A DNA stretch of 64,000 nucleotides from positions 1,550,001-1,614,000 of the forward strand of contig NZ_CP113918.1 in the NCBI RefSeq assembly GCF_029395495.1, written 5' to 3'. Position numbers and translations under genes: made by a program. This DNA is from Bifidobacterium sp. ESL0769 (GTDB taxonomy: Bacteria > Actinomycetota > Actinomycetes > Actinomycetales > Bifidobacteriaceae). Shown piece after piece: positions 52,337-61,300 of the stretch (positions are counted from its first letter, which is position 1; every line of letters starts with the position of its first letter). The notes beneath the pieces were generated by a model. It ran no database searches, was not told the DNA's origin, and saw nothing but the letters and a program-made list of their open reading frames with translations.

Positions 52337-53110
52337 TTACTTGCCGTCTTTTTTGATGAGTTTCACAGGCCTTGCCGGTTTCACAGGTATCGTCGCTTCA
52401 GCTTTTTCTGTCAGATCCGCAGATTTCGTAGGTTTCGCCGATTTCGTAGGCTCATCCTTCTCTCCGGATTTCGTAGCGTCCCCGGACTCTGTTCCTGTCT
52501 CCTTGCCATAGCCACGCTGGCGGGCATACTCGGTCAGCTCGTCCTTGAGCTGCGAGCGCGCGCGATTGAGCCGACTCATCACGGTGCCGATCTTGATCCC
52601 CTGCTCTTTGGCAACCTGCTTGTAGGATTTGCCATCGATGGCGGTGTCGATGAAAACCTGCCGACGCTCAGGGGAAAGCGAGTCCAACGCTTGCATGATC
52701 TCGGCCGGCGCGAAACCATCCAGATATTCCTGTTCCGCGGATTTAAGCCCTTCCGAGGAATGATCGGAGGCGGAATAGATATCCCAATCGTCATACTCCC
52801 CGGTCGAATCGTTGGCACGCTGAGGACGACGCTTGGCCTTGGCGTACTGGTTGAAGTAGGCATTGCGCTCGATGGTGGTCATCCACGCCTCGAAATTGCT
52901 GCCGGGACGGAAGCTGTCGAAGGCCTTGAACGCGCGCTCGTAAGCGTCCTGCACCAAGTCCTGGGCATCCTCCGGATTGTTCGTCAGTTTCATCGCCTGA
53001 CGGTAGAGCGCGTTGACGGCAGGCATCGCGAGCGCTTCGAAACGTGCGCGCTTCTGCGCGGTGGTCTCGTGCTCTGACTGCTTGGGCTGTGCTTCATCCG
53101 TTCGTGTCAC
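52337..53110 (-). CDS. ECF sigma factor, SigH/SigR-like
   Basis: A 257-residue group 4 sigma factor. Region 2 is ALYRQAMKLTNNPEDAQDLVQDAYERAFKAFDSFRPGSNFEAWM. Region 4 is SLSPERRQVFIDTAIDGKSYKQVAKEQGIKIGTVMSRLNRARSQLK. This is the SigH/SigR type controlling thiol-oxidative stress genes. Residues 200-257 are a low-complexity tail with TKSAKPTKSADL repeats. The GTG start at 53110 has no ribosome site; TAGAAT lies 6 nt upstream, so the mRNA may be leaderless. The Cys-rich protein follows. Confidence 0.9.
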   Translation of the reverse strand: MTRTDEAQPKQSEHETTAQKRARFEALAMPAVNALYRQAMKLTNNPEDAQDLVQDAYERAFKAFDSFRPGSNFEAWMTTIERNAYFNQYAKAKRRPQRANDSTGEYDDWDIYSASDHSSEGLKSAEQEYLDGFAPAEIMQALDSLSPERRQVFIDTAIDGKSYKQVAKEQGIKIGTVMSRLNRARSQLKDELTEYARQRGYGKETGTESGDATKSGEKDEPTKSAKPTKSADLTEKAEATIPVKPARPVKLIKKDGK

Positions 53111-53342
53111 AGTACCATTCTAAACGTTGACCTTACGACGTCCGACACGCGCCTTCCCAAGATTTTATTATGACATTTTTCAATATTTCATATGTTTTAT
53201 TAGACAGATTTTTGAAATTAATTTGTTATACTCCACATTCGTTTATCATAAACAACTTGTAAAAGTCAAAAAAGAACCATAAATCCCGTTCATCTTGAGA
53301 AAAAGATAATTTAATGTCGGAATCGACACGCACAATATTAGT

Positions 53343-54107
53343 ATGACTTCAACACAAAAAATATCGAATGGCGACAACGCGGCGGTTATGTTGGATGCCA
53401 TAGCACAAGCCCCTACGCAGGGCGACGACACTACCCTCGGGAAAGCTTGGTTACTCGGTTTCGATACCGAAACCACCGGCACTCACGCCAAAGATGCAAT
53501 CGTTTCCGCCTCGCTGGTCCTGCGCGATCCAGCAAAAGACTACGAAGGCGACGTCGTGGCGGAATGGGTGATCAATCCACACCATCACATGAGCGAAGGC
53601 GCAAGCCGAGTAAACGGATTCACCGACGAATTCCTTGAGGCCAACGGTGCAGAACCCGGTGACGCCATCGCCACCATCGGCTCCATCGTCACCGCAGCCC
53701 AAAACAAAGACATCCCGCTGCTCGCCTACAACGCACCTTTCGACGTGCGCATGCTTTCCGGAGATCTCAAGCGATGGAAACTTCAGGCTCTGCCCGATGA
53801 ACTTTTGGTGGTCGACCCGCTGGTGATCGACCGCGAGATTTCGCATCGCCACGGCAAGCGCACATTGACCTACACCACCGAATATTACGGCGTGGAGCCG
53901 CACGGCGACTTCCACGACGCCACAGCTGACACCACCGCAGCTGTGGACCTCATCAAGCCGATGTCCACGCTCTACCCGCAGGTCGGCAACCTGAAGCTCG
54001 GCGAGCTCATGGACTGGCAGCGCAAGGCCCATGACGCGTGGAAGGAATCATTCAACAAATGGATGCTTTCGCGTGGTCGCAGACCTGTCAACGACAGCTG
54101 GCTGTAA
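53343..54107 (+). CDS. DnaQ-like 3'-5' exonuclease
   Basis: A 254-residue DEDDh-type exonuclease. Exo I is LLGFDTETTGT (Asp, Glu), Exo II is LLAYNAPFDVRML, and Exo III is DFHDATADTTAAVDL with the catalytic His and Asp. It resembles the epsilon-type proofreading nucleases. The N-terminal 35 residues are variable. The ATG at 53343 has no ribosome site, and its upstream CACAAT/AATATT position suggests leaderless expression. It is divergent from the sigma gene. Substrate and partner polymerase are unknown. Confidence 0.86.
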   Translation: MTSTQKISNGDNAAVMLDAIAQAPTQGDDTTLGKAWLLGFDTETTGTHAKDAIVSASLVLRDPAKDYEGDVVAEWVINPHHHMSEGASRVNGFTDEFLEANGAEPGDAIATIGSIVTAAQNKDIPLLAYNAPFDVRMLSGDLKRWKLQALPDELLVVDPLVIDREISHRHGKRTLTYTTEYYGVEPHGDFHDATADTTAAVDLIKPMSTLYPQVGNLKLGELMDWQRKAHDAWKESFNKWMLSRGRRPVNDSWL

Positions 54108-54257
54108 AACCTTTCCGCATAGCCCTTTTCCCATAAACGGATAAAAGCTTCGACAGCAGAATAATCGCGATGTGTAAGTTCCATTTGATTGTGCCACACG
54201 CGCTTTATTTTCGCGCCCACCATGCGCTAGCCTTATGAATGACAAGAAAGGTTTAGC

Positions 54258-55820
54258 ATGGCTCTGACATTGGCGACTGCGGTTGAATTGCTTGAAAAGC
54301 ATCATCTTTTGCGGGAAATCATACAAGGCGAGACTTGGTCGCGCGACCCCGCCCGCTTTGGCGGCGCCACCGACGCTTTCACCTCCATTACCTATGACAC
54401 CAGGCAAGTGCGTGAAGGAACGCTCTTGTGCTGCAAAGGGCATTTCAAAGCGGACTATCTTGCCGGCTGCGACGAACGCGGGCTTCAGGCCTATGTTGCG
54501 GAAACGGATTTCAGCGCCGAATGTGGCGCCGTCGGCATTATCGTCAATAACATACGCGAGGCAATGAGCCTGCTTTCCGCGCAATTCTACGGCCGGCCGC
54601 AAGACGAACTGACGGTTATCGGCATCACCGGAACCAAAGGCAAAACGACCACTGCCTACTTCGTCCAAGCGATTCTGAACGCTGCCAGCGACGGCAAGGC
54701 CGCTCTGTTTTCGTCGGTCGACAATTGCCTTGACGGGCATACCTACACCGCCTCAGCGTTGACCACGCCGGAATCGATGGACGCGTTCCGCATGATGCGG
54801 GAAGCCCTTGATAACGGGATGCGCTACCTCGTTATGGAAGTCTCCTCGCAGGCCTACAAGGTGGACCGCGTCTACGGACTCACCTTCGACGTCGGAGCAT
54901 TTTTGAATATCTCCCCCGACCACATCAGCCCCATCGAGCATCCTACGTTCGAGGACTATCTGTATTGCAAACGGCAGATCACGGCCAACAGCAAGGCGCT
55001 GGTGCTGGGCGCCGATTGCGACCACGCCGATTTGATCAAGGAAGACGCGGCAGCTGCTGGCGTTCCTGTCACGACTTTCGCGCTGCATACGGCCGAGGAA
55101 CGCGGCAACGGTACCGAAGCCGATACTGTCGCCTGGCCGGCAGATAAGGACCGTACCGCGTTCCATATCGGCGTTGCGGACACAACCGATACCTACAAGC
55201 TCAACATGGACGGCGATTTCAACTATGCCAACGCGGCTGCTGCGCTTACCATTGCGGGTCTGGCCGGCGCCGATCTCAATGATAGAAAAATCTCGCATGC
55301 CCTTGAGAACGTTCGTATTTCAGGACGCATGGAGCAGTTCAAGGATACGCACGGACCAAACGTCGCCATCGTCGATTTCGCCCATAATTATGCCAGCGTC
55401 TCCGCGCTGATCGACTTCACGATAGAGCGGTATGGCGCGAACAAACCACGCATTACGCTAGTAAGTGGATCCGCGGGCGGCAAGGCCGTGGATCGCAGGC
55501 AGGAAATCATCGACGCCGCACAACACCGCGTCGACCGCATCATCATCACCAGCGACGACCCCGACAGGGAACGCGCGGAAGATATCTGCGAGACCATGCA
55601 AGCCGCCGTCAACGACCCCAATGTGGAATCATCTATCATCGTCGACCGGCAGAAGGCCGTGGAAACCGCTATCGACGAGGCACAGGCGCACGATGGTTTC
55701 GACGTGCTGCTGATCGTCGGCAAAGGCGAAGAGCAATGGCTCAAGGTGGACGGCAAACACGCCCCCTACGAAGGTGATACGCATATCGTCACCAGGCTGT
55801 TCGGCCAGGCGGATTCATAA
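54258..55820 (+). CDS. murE: UDP-MurNAc-tripeptide synthetase MurE (L-lysine/ornithine type)
   Basis: Adds the third residue (a diamine) to UDP-MurNAc-L-Ala-D-Glu. The 520-residue Mur ligase has the ATP loop IGITGTKGKTTTAYF near residue 122, then TTPESMDAFRMM, MEVSSQAYKVDRVYG and ISPDHISPIEHPTFEDY. The C-terminal specificity loop reads TSDDPDRERAEDI in place of the DNPR of meso-diaminopimelate enzymes. Start at 54258 after AAAGG. With the next two genes it forms a unit for a Lys/Orn-D-Asp peptidoglycan stem. Confidence 0.92.
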   Translation: MALTLATAVELLEKHHLLREIIQGETWSRDPARFGGATDAFTSITYDTRQVREGTLLCCKGHFKADYLAGCDERGLQAYVAETDFSAECGAVGIIVNNIREAMSLLSAQFYGRPQDELTVIGITGTKGKTTTAYFVQAILNAASDGKAALFSSVDNCLDGHTYTASALTTPESMDAFRMMREALDNGMRYLVMEVSSQAYKVDRVYGLTFDVGAFLNISPDHISPIEHPTFEDYLYCKRQITANSKALVLGADCDHADLIKEDAAAAGVPVTTFALHTAEERGNGTEADTVAWPADKDRTAFHIGVADTTDTYKLNMDGDFNYANAAAALTIAGLAGADLNDRKISHALENVRISGRMEQFKDTHGPNVAIVDFAHNYASVSALIDFTIERYGANKPRITLVSGSAGGKAVDRRQEIIDAAQHRVDRIIITSDDPDRERAEDICETMQAAVNDPNVESSIIVDRQKAVETAIDEAQAHDGFDVLLIVGKGEEQWLKVDGKHAPYEGDTHIVTRLFGQADS

Positions 55821-56082
55821 ATCGGGCGAGCAGCGAACCCAGCACGGGCCACGACGATAATCCGCCGATTCCGGTCAATACGAAAAACAACACCAATGAC
55901 CACGGATCACACATCCTTTATCGTCCCCGCAAAGACTGCAAAATAAAGTAGCTCGCTCGTTCAGGTCACGGCTTATGCGTGCTGCCGTCCCCATAAACAC
56001 GCCAGAGCGCAAACGTGCTGTTCCCGCGTTAATCCGTCATCATCCACCATTTTCGTACTTTTTAAGAGGTAAGCTAATCACC
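55821..56082. other. Intergenic region between murE and D-aspartate ligase gene
   Basis: These 262 bp contain no supported gene. The frame of the ligase extends back to 55975, but the sequence there is Pro/Arg-rich and has no ribosome site. Confidence 0.5.
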
Positions 56083-57327
56083 ATGAAGCAATTCCAACCG
56101 GTACTTTTGGGCAGCGATATCAACGCCTACGGCATGGCCCGTGCCTTCCACGAGGCGTATGGTGTCGTTTCGACGGCCTTCGCGCACTTCCAGCTCGCGC
56201 CCACCAGATTCAGCAAGATTGTCGACGTCCATATCGTCGAGGGATTCGGCGAGGCCGTGACGTTCCGCAAGACGCTCATCGACTACGCCAAGGCATTCAA
56301 ATCCAGCCATCCTGACACCACGTTGCTGCTCATCCCCTGCGGCGACCTCTATGCGAACCTCTTAAGCGAGAACAGCGGGGGCTTGGCGCTATTTTATGTT
56401 TTCAACACCCTCGATCCGGCGCTCAACAAGCAACTGAGTTACAAGAACACCTTCTACGAGACCTGCGAGCATTACGGGCTGCCCTACCCCAAGACCAAGG
56501 TCATGACCGAGGAAGGTGTGGCGAACGGCGAATACAAGGACCTGCCGTTCAACTTCCCCGTCGCCATGAAACCGGCCGATTCCGCCGCATGGCTCGATAT
56601 CGACTTCCCGGGGCGCAAGAAGGCGTTCGTCATCGAAACACCGGAAGAGCTGGATAAGCTTATCAACCTCGCCTACGGTGCCGGCTATCACGCCGAAATG
56701 ATCCTGCAGGACTTCATCCCCGGCGACGACTCGCACATGCGCGTGCTCAACGCCTACGTCGACCGCCACCATCGCGTGCGCATGATGTTCCTCGGCCACC
56801 CGCTGCTCGAGGACCCCACGCCTGAGGCCGTGGGCAACTACGCAGCCATCATCCCCGATTACAACGAGGAAATATGCCTGAAAATCATGGCGTTCCTCGA
56901 GGACATCGGCTATGAAGGCGTCGCCAACTTCGATATGAAATACGACGATCGGGACCAGACTTACAAGCTGTTCGAAATCAACCTGCGGCAAGGCCGTTCC
57001 AGCTATTTCGTGACTTTGAACGGCTACAACCTCGCCCGCTACTTCGTCGAGGATTTGGTGGAAGACACCGCGTTTAACGGTAAGACCGTCATCGGTCGCG
57101 GCGACAAGCTTTGGATGGAGATTCCGCGCTCGATCTTCCGCGATTACGTGGTAGATGGCGAGGACAAGCGGCGCGGCATGAAGATGATCGCGGACGGCGA
57201 TTGGGGCACGACGCTGGAATATCGCAAGGATATGAACCCGATGCGCTGGCTGTTGATCCGGCACGCGTTCTCGATCTATAAAAAGCGTTACGCAGAGTAT
57301 TTCAAGCAGAAGGCGGATCTTAAGTGA
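56083..57327 (+). CDS. D-aspartate ligase (ATP-grasp, Asl type)
   Basis: Activates D-Asp as an acyl phosphate and adds it to the side chain of the third stem residue, giving the D-Asp/D-Asn bridge. The 414-residue ATP-grasp protein begins MKQFQPVLLGSDINAYGMAR and has QLAPTRFSKIV, PVAMKPADSAAWLDIDFPGRKKAF, QDFIPGDDSHMRVLNAYVD and FEINLRQGRSSYFVTLNGYN. These stretches match the E. faecium D-aspartate ligase Asl as I recall it. Start at 56083 (AGAGGTAAG upstream). The stop overlaps the racemase start (GTGA), so the two are translationally coupled. Confidence 0.92.
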   Translation: MKQFQPVLLGSDINAYGMARAFHEAYGVVSTAFAHFQLAPTRFSKIVDVHIVEGFGEAVTFRKTLIDYAKAFKSSHPDTTLLLIPCGDLYANLLSENSGGLALFYVFNTLDPALNKQLSYKNTFYETCEHYGLPYPKTKVMTEEGVANGEYKDLPFNFPVAMKPADSAAWLDIDFPGRKKAFVIETPEELDKLINLAYGAGYHAEMILQDFIPGDDSHMRVLNAYVDRHHRVRMMFLGHPLLEDPTPEAVGNYAAIIPDYNEEICLKIMAFLEDIGYEGVANFDMKYDDRDQTYKLFEINLRQGRSSYFVTLNGYNLARYFVEDLVEDTAFNGKTVIGRGDKLWMEIPRSIFRDYVVDGEDKRRGMKMIADGDWGTTLEYRKDMNPMRWLLIRHAFSIYKKRYAEYFKQKADLK

Positions 57328-58055
57328 AACGACCGTTTTTCGCCGTCATTGGCGGCATGGGAACTTTGGCGACCGAATCGTATATCCGGCTCATCGACAA
57401 GATGAGCGATGCCACCACCGATCAGGATTTTCTTGATTACGTGGTCTTCAATGACGCTTCCGTGCCCGATCGGACGGCGTTCATGCTGGGCGACAGCTCC
57501 GACGACCCCTTCCCCGTCATCGCCGATGACATTGCCAAGGCCACGGCCATCGGCGCCAGCTTCATTACGATTCCCTGCAACACCGCGCATTTCATGCTGC
57601 CGCGTTTCCAAGAGCTCACCAACGTGCCGATTCTCAATATGCTGACCGGTGCCGTGGAACGCATGAAGGCGACTCTGCCCGTCGCAACGCATCCGCGCGT
57701 AGGATTCATGGGCACTGAGGGCTCCCGTCATTCCGGCCTGTATCAGCGTGAGATCGAAGCCGCCGGATATACGTTCATCGAGCCTGACGACAAACTGCAG
57801 AAGCGCATCGATTCGCTCATCTACGACGATGTGAAAAGCGGCGGGCCGCTTGATTTGGGGCGCTATCGCACCGTCATCGACACGTTCCTAGACAAATCCC
57901 CGTCGGCTCGCTATCGTTGCGATATCGTGGTCCTAGGCTGCACCGAGCTCTCGGTCCTAAACGAGGCTTTCCCGCTTCCCGACCTGCCCATCATCGACGC
58001 CCAGACCATTCTCGCCGAAGATACCGTGGCTCGCGCGAAGGCGTTGCGAAACTAA
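57324..58055 (+). CDS. Aspartate/glutamate racemase family protein (aspartate racemase)
   Basis: Supplies D-aspartate from L-aspartate. The 243-residue protein has the two-Cys active site typical of PLP-independent racemases: TIPCNTAHFMLP and VLGCTELSVLN. The start is MKRPFFAVIGGMGTLATESY, and DQDFLDYVVFNDASVPDRTAFML follows. The start codon GTG at 57324 overlaps the ligase stop. Because the product is the substrate of the ligase, the pair and murE form a functional unit. Confidence 0.93.
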   Translation: MKRPFFAVIGGMGTLATESYIRLIDKMSDATTDQDFLDYVVFNDASVPDRTAFMLGDSSDDPFPVIADDIAKATAIGASFITIPCNTAHFMLPRFQELTNVPILNMLTGAVERMKATLPVATHPRVGFMGTEGSRHSGLYQREIEAAGYTFIEPDDKLQKRIDSLIYDDVKSGGPLDLGRYRTVIDTFLDKSPSARYRCDIVVLGCTELSVLNEAFPLPDLPIIDAQTILAEDTVARAKALRN

Positions 58056-58120
58056 ATTTTGCTATTTCGATGTTGGTTGCGGATAATCCTGCCTCCAACG
58101 TGACTTTATCTACTTAAGTA

Positions 58121-58292
58121 GTGGGGTCTTGGGATATGCGATGTTAGACCGTAAAGACTTGGCCTGTAAAATCCCGGATTTTACTTTCGCGCTCGATATA
58201 TCGCGCTCACTTCGCTTACGGACAATCCACCGGATTGTCCGCTTAACAGCTCAGCCCAGAGCGTGTCGAACATTGTATATCCCAAGGCTCCA
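58121..58292. repeat. Structured intergenic element with nested hairpins
   Basis: An imperfect outer inverted repeat (58121-58148 and 58265-58292, sharing CTTGGGATAT and ATGTT) encloses perfect hairpins at 58166-58184 (GTAAAATC/GATTTTAC) and 58219-58241 (CGGACAATCC/GGATTGTCCG), plus the palindrome CGATATATCG at 58194-58203. It lies between the convergent racemase and smc genes. Confidence 0.7.
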
Positions 58293-58318
58293 CGGTACCC
58301 AAAACTAAAGTACTTTTA

Positions 58319-61300
58319 CTATTCGTGCCCGAGCTTCTGACTCACGACCGCAGTGACGCCGTCGGAACGCATCGTGACGCCGTAGAGAGCATCGGCGATG
58401 GCCATCGTGCGCTGCTGGTGGGTGATGATGATGAGTTGGGCATGCTTGCGCAGGTCGTTGAATGCGTTGATCAGGCGAGTCAGGTTGATGTCGTCAAGTG
58501 CGGCCTCGACCTCGTCCATGACGTAGAACGGGCTCGGGCGCGCGGTGAAGATGGCGAAGAGCAATGCCAACGCCGTGAGACTGCGTTCGCCACCGGAGAG
58601 CAAGCTGAGTTGCTTGACGCGCTTGCCTGCAGGGCTGGCCTCAACGATGACACCAGTGGTGAGCAAATCGTCAGGGTTTTCCAAACGCAGACGGCCCTTG
58701 CCACCTGGGAACAGTGTCGCGAAGACCTTTTCAAACGCTGCCGCCGTGTCATCGAAAGCGTTCTTGAACACCTCAATCATCGTGTGGTCAAGATCCTTGA
58801 TGAGCTTCAGCAAATCGTCTCGGCTCTTGGCGACATCGTTGCGCTGGTCGTTCAGGTACTGGTTGCGCGTCTCGAGCGCGTCGAATTCCTCGGCCGCCAG
58901 CGGGTTGATCTTGCCCAGCGCTTTCAGGTCGCGTTCGGCCTTGTGCAAACGCTTCTCCTGCTCGGCGCGCACGTACGGCACCATCTGATAGTGACCGGCG
59001 TCGATTGGCGAGTCTTGCTCCGAGACATACTGTTCATGAGCTTCTGACGCGTCCTCGTCTGAATCGTGCTGATCATCGACTTCAGACGCATCTTCGGCTA
59101 AATGGTAACGGCCATCAGACTTCGATGCGTCTTCGCCTGAACTGTTTAGACCATCGGGCTCAGACGTATTCTCTGCACTGTCGTCTTGGATGTTCCCGCT
59201 GTTGCTACTGTCACTTGCAGCTCTTGTGGCTTTAGCCCTTTGAACGGCGGAATCCACAGATACAGCGGAAGCATCAGGACGATTACCAAACGTATTACTT
59301 TCGACATTACCGGCAACAGGGGTGTCTGAATCCCCGGCATTTTCCAGCGGAATCGGGTGGCCTTCGTCGTCCAGCACCGGAACCAGCTTGTCGGGGCCGT
59401 ATTCATCGACCAGCGCCTCGAGATCCATGCCCAACGTATCCGAGACCTTCTGCTCGATCTGGCCATATTGCGCGGCCAAGCGCTCGCGATTCACATCCAA
59501 CTCGTGTTCACGCTGCTGCAAAGTGGCCACTTTTGGCTCAGCTTCGTCGCGTTGTGCACGCAGTTGTTTCAGCTGGGCGTCATGACTCGAAGCAGCCTTG
59601 GAAAGCTCATCGCGTTTGGCGACCACAGTCTTGAGCTCGGCGGCAACCAACGAAGCCATGCCTCGTGCATCGGCGGCAATCTGCCGGTCATGGGCCTGCT
59701 GACGTTCGCGCTTTTCATTGAGCGCCTTCATTTTTGTGCGCCTTGCCACGGCCTCACTCGCCTGATCATGCAACAACCCGGCCTGACGGACCAACGAATC
59801 AGCCTTGCGATTGGCGTCATTCCAGACAATCTTGGCCGAAACTTCCTGCTCACGTGCCTTGTCAAGCGTGGTCTCGAGCTCGTGGACGCGCTTGTCCAAG
59901 TCGTCAAAGTCCTCATTGTCGGTATCGGAATGTTCCGCGGTTTCCAGCGCTTGCGCCAAATCCTCAAGCTTAAGCTGGTGGGTCTGACGGTCATCGTCAG
60001 TCTGCTTGATTTTCTCGTCAAGGCCGTTCAATTGCCGAGTCAGTTGCTTGACCCGTTCCTCGACATTCTTGAGGTTCTTGCGGGCCTGGTCGGCTTTCAC
60101 CTTGGCCTGGATACGCTGTTGCGATTGCCTATCGACCTCAAGACGGGCCTTGTCTCGCGCCTCCGTTGCCGCTTCAATCTTTGGTTGTATAGCATCCGCT
60201 TCAGCTTGAAGTTTCTTCGCCTCTGCCATGGCTTTGTCACGACGTGCAGCCAATGACAAATCACTCTGCGAGCGCGACGAACCGCCGATGGCGCCCACAG
60301 CATTGACCACTTCGCCGGATTTGGTGACGGCCTGGCTGAACCGCTTGCCCTCCACGGCTTCCAGCGCGGTGTCCATATCGGGCACGGCAGCAACGTCATC
60401 GAGCAACAGACGAACGGCACGAACGACGTTTTCGGCGAAATCAGCGTCTTTAGCGGAATCATTGGCACTTACCAAAGTCGAAGCACAGCGAACCGGATAT
60501 TGGCTGTCTTTCCCGTTAGTATTTCCGGTTTCAGCGTCATTAACAGCTCCGTCTTCAAGCGGATGCAATACAACAGCCTGCCCCAGCTTTCCTTCACTGG
60601 CCCGACGCAAGGCCTCAACCATATTGGATTTGCCAGGCACAACGATGGCACTGGCAAACTGGTCGAGCGCATGGGCGATGGCTTCTTCCCAGCCGTCCTC
60701 AACGTGAATGAAGTCGGCAAGCCTGCCCAATGCCGCCACAGCATCGTCCTGCTCCAGCTCGCCGGAAGCGTTGCGGCTTTCCAACGTCTCGTTCAGTGCG
60801 TCGGCCTTGGCCTTGAGTGCCGTTACTTTGGCTGTTGTGGCACGCAATTGCTCCTGCAAAGCGTCAAGCTCTTCCTGACGCTGCTGCATCGCGGTTTTCG
60901 CCGCTTCGAGCTCAGCGGCGCTGTCTTCCTCACCAGCGTTCTGCGTTTCCGCTTCGAAAGCGTCACGTTGGGCAGTGGCATCATCACGCTGTTTGGCGAT
61001 GGATTCACGTTGCCCGTTGAAATCCTTGGAACGGCTTTGCGCCAGTTCAATGGCCGATTCCTCGCGGGTCTTGAGCTGTCGCAGATTGGCCACCTTCGAA
61101 GTGTGCTCCTGCGCAGCCTTGCGCAGTTCCGTCAAGGTCTGGCGGGCTGCCGCTAGCTGTTTTTCATTGCCGGCGCGAGATTCCGTCGCTTTGTCATACG
61201 CGATGCGCATGTCGGAAACGTTCTTTTTCTGCGCTTCGGCCTGCCCATCCAATTCCTTGGCACGGGACTCGAGAATGTCCGGGGCCTCGCCGAAGTTCGT

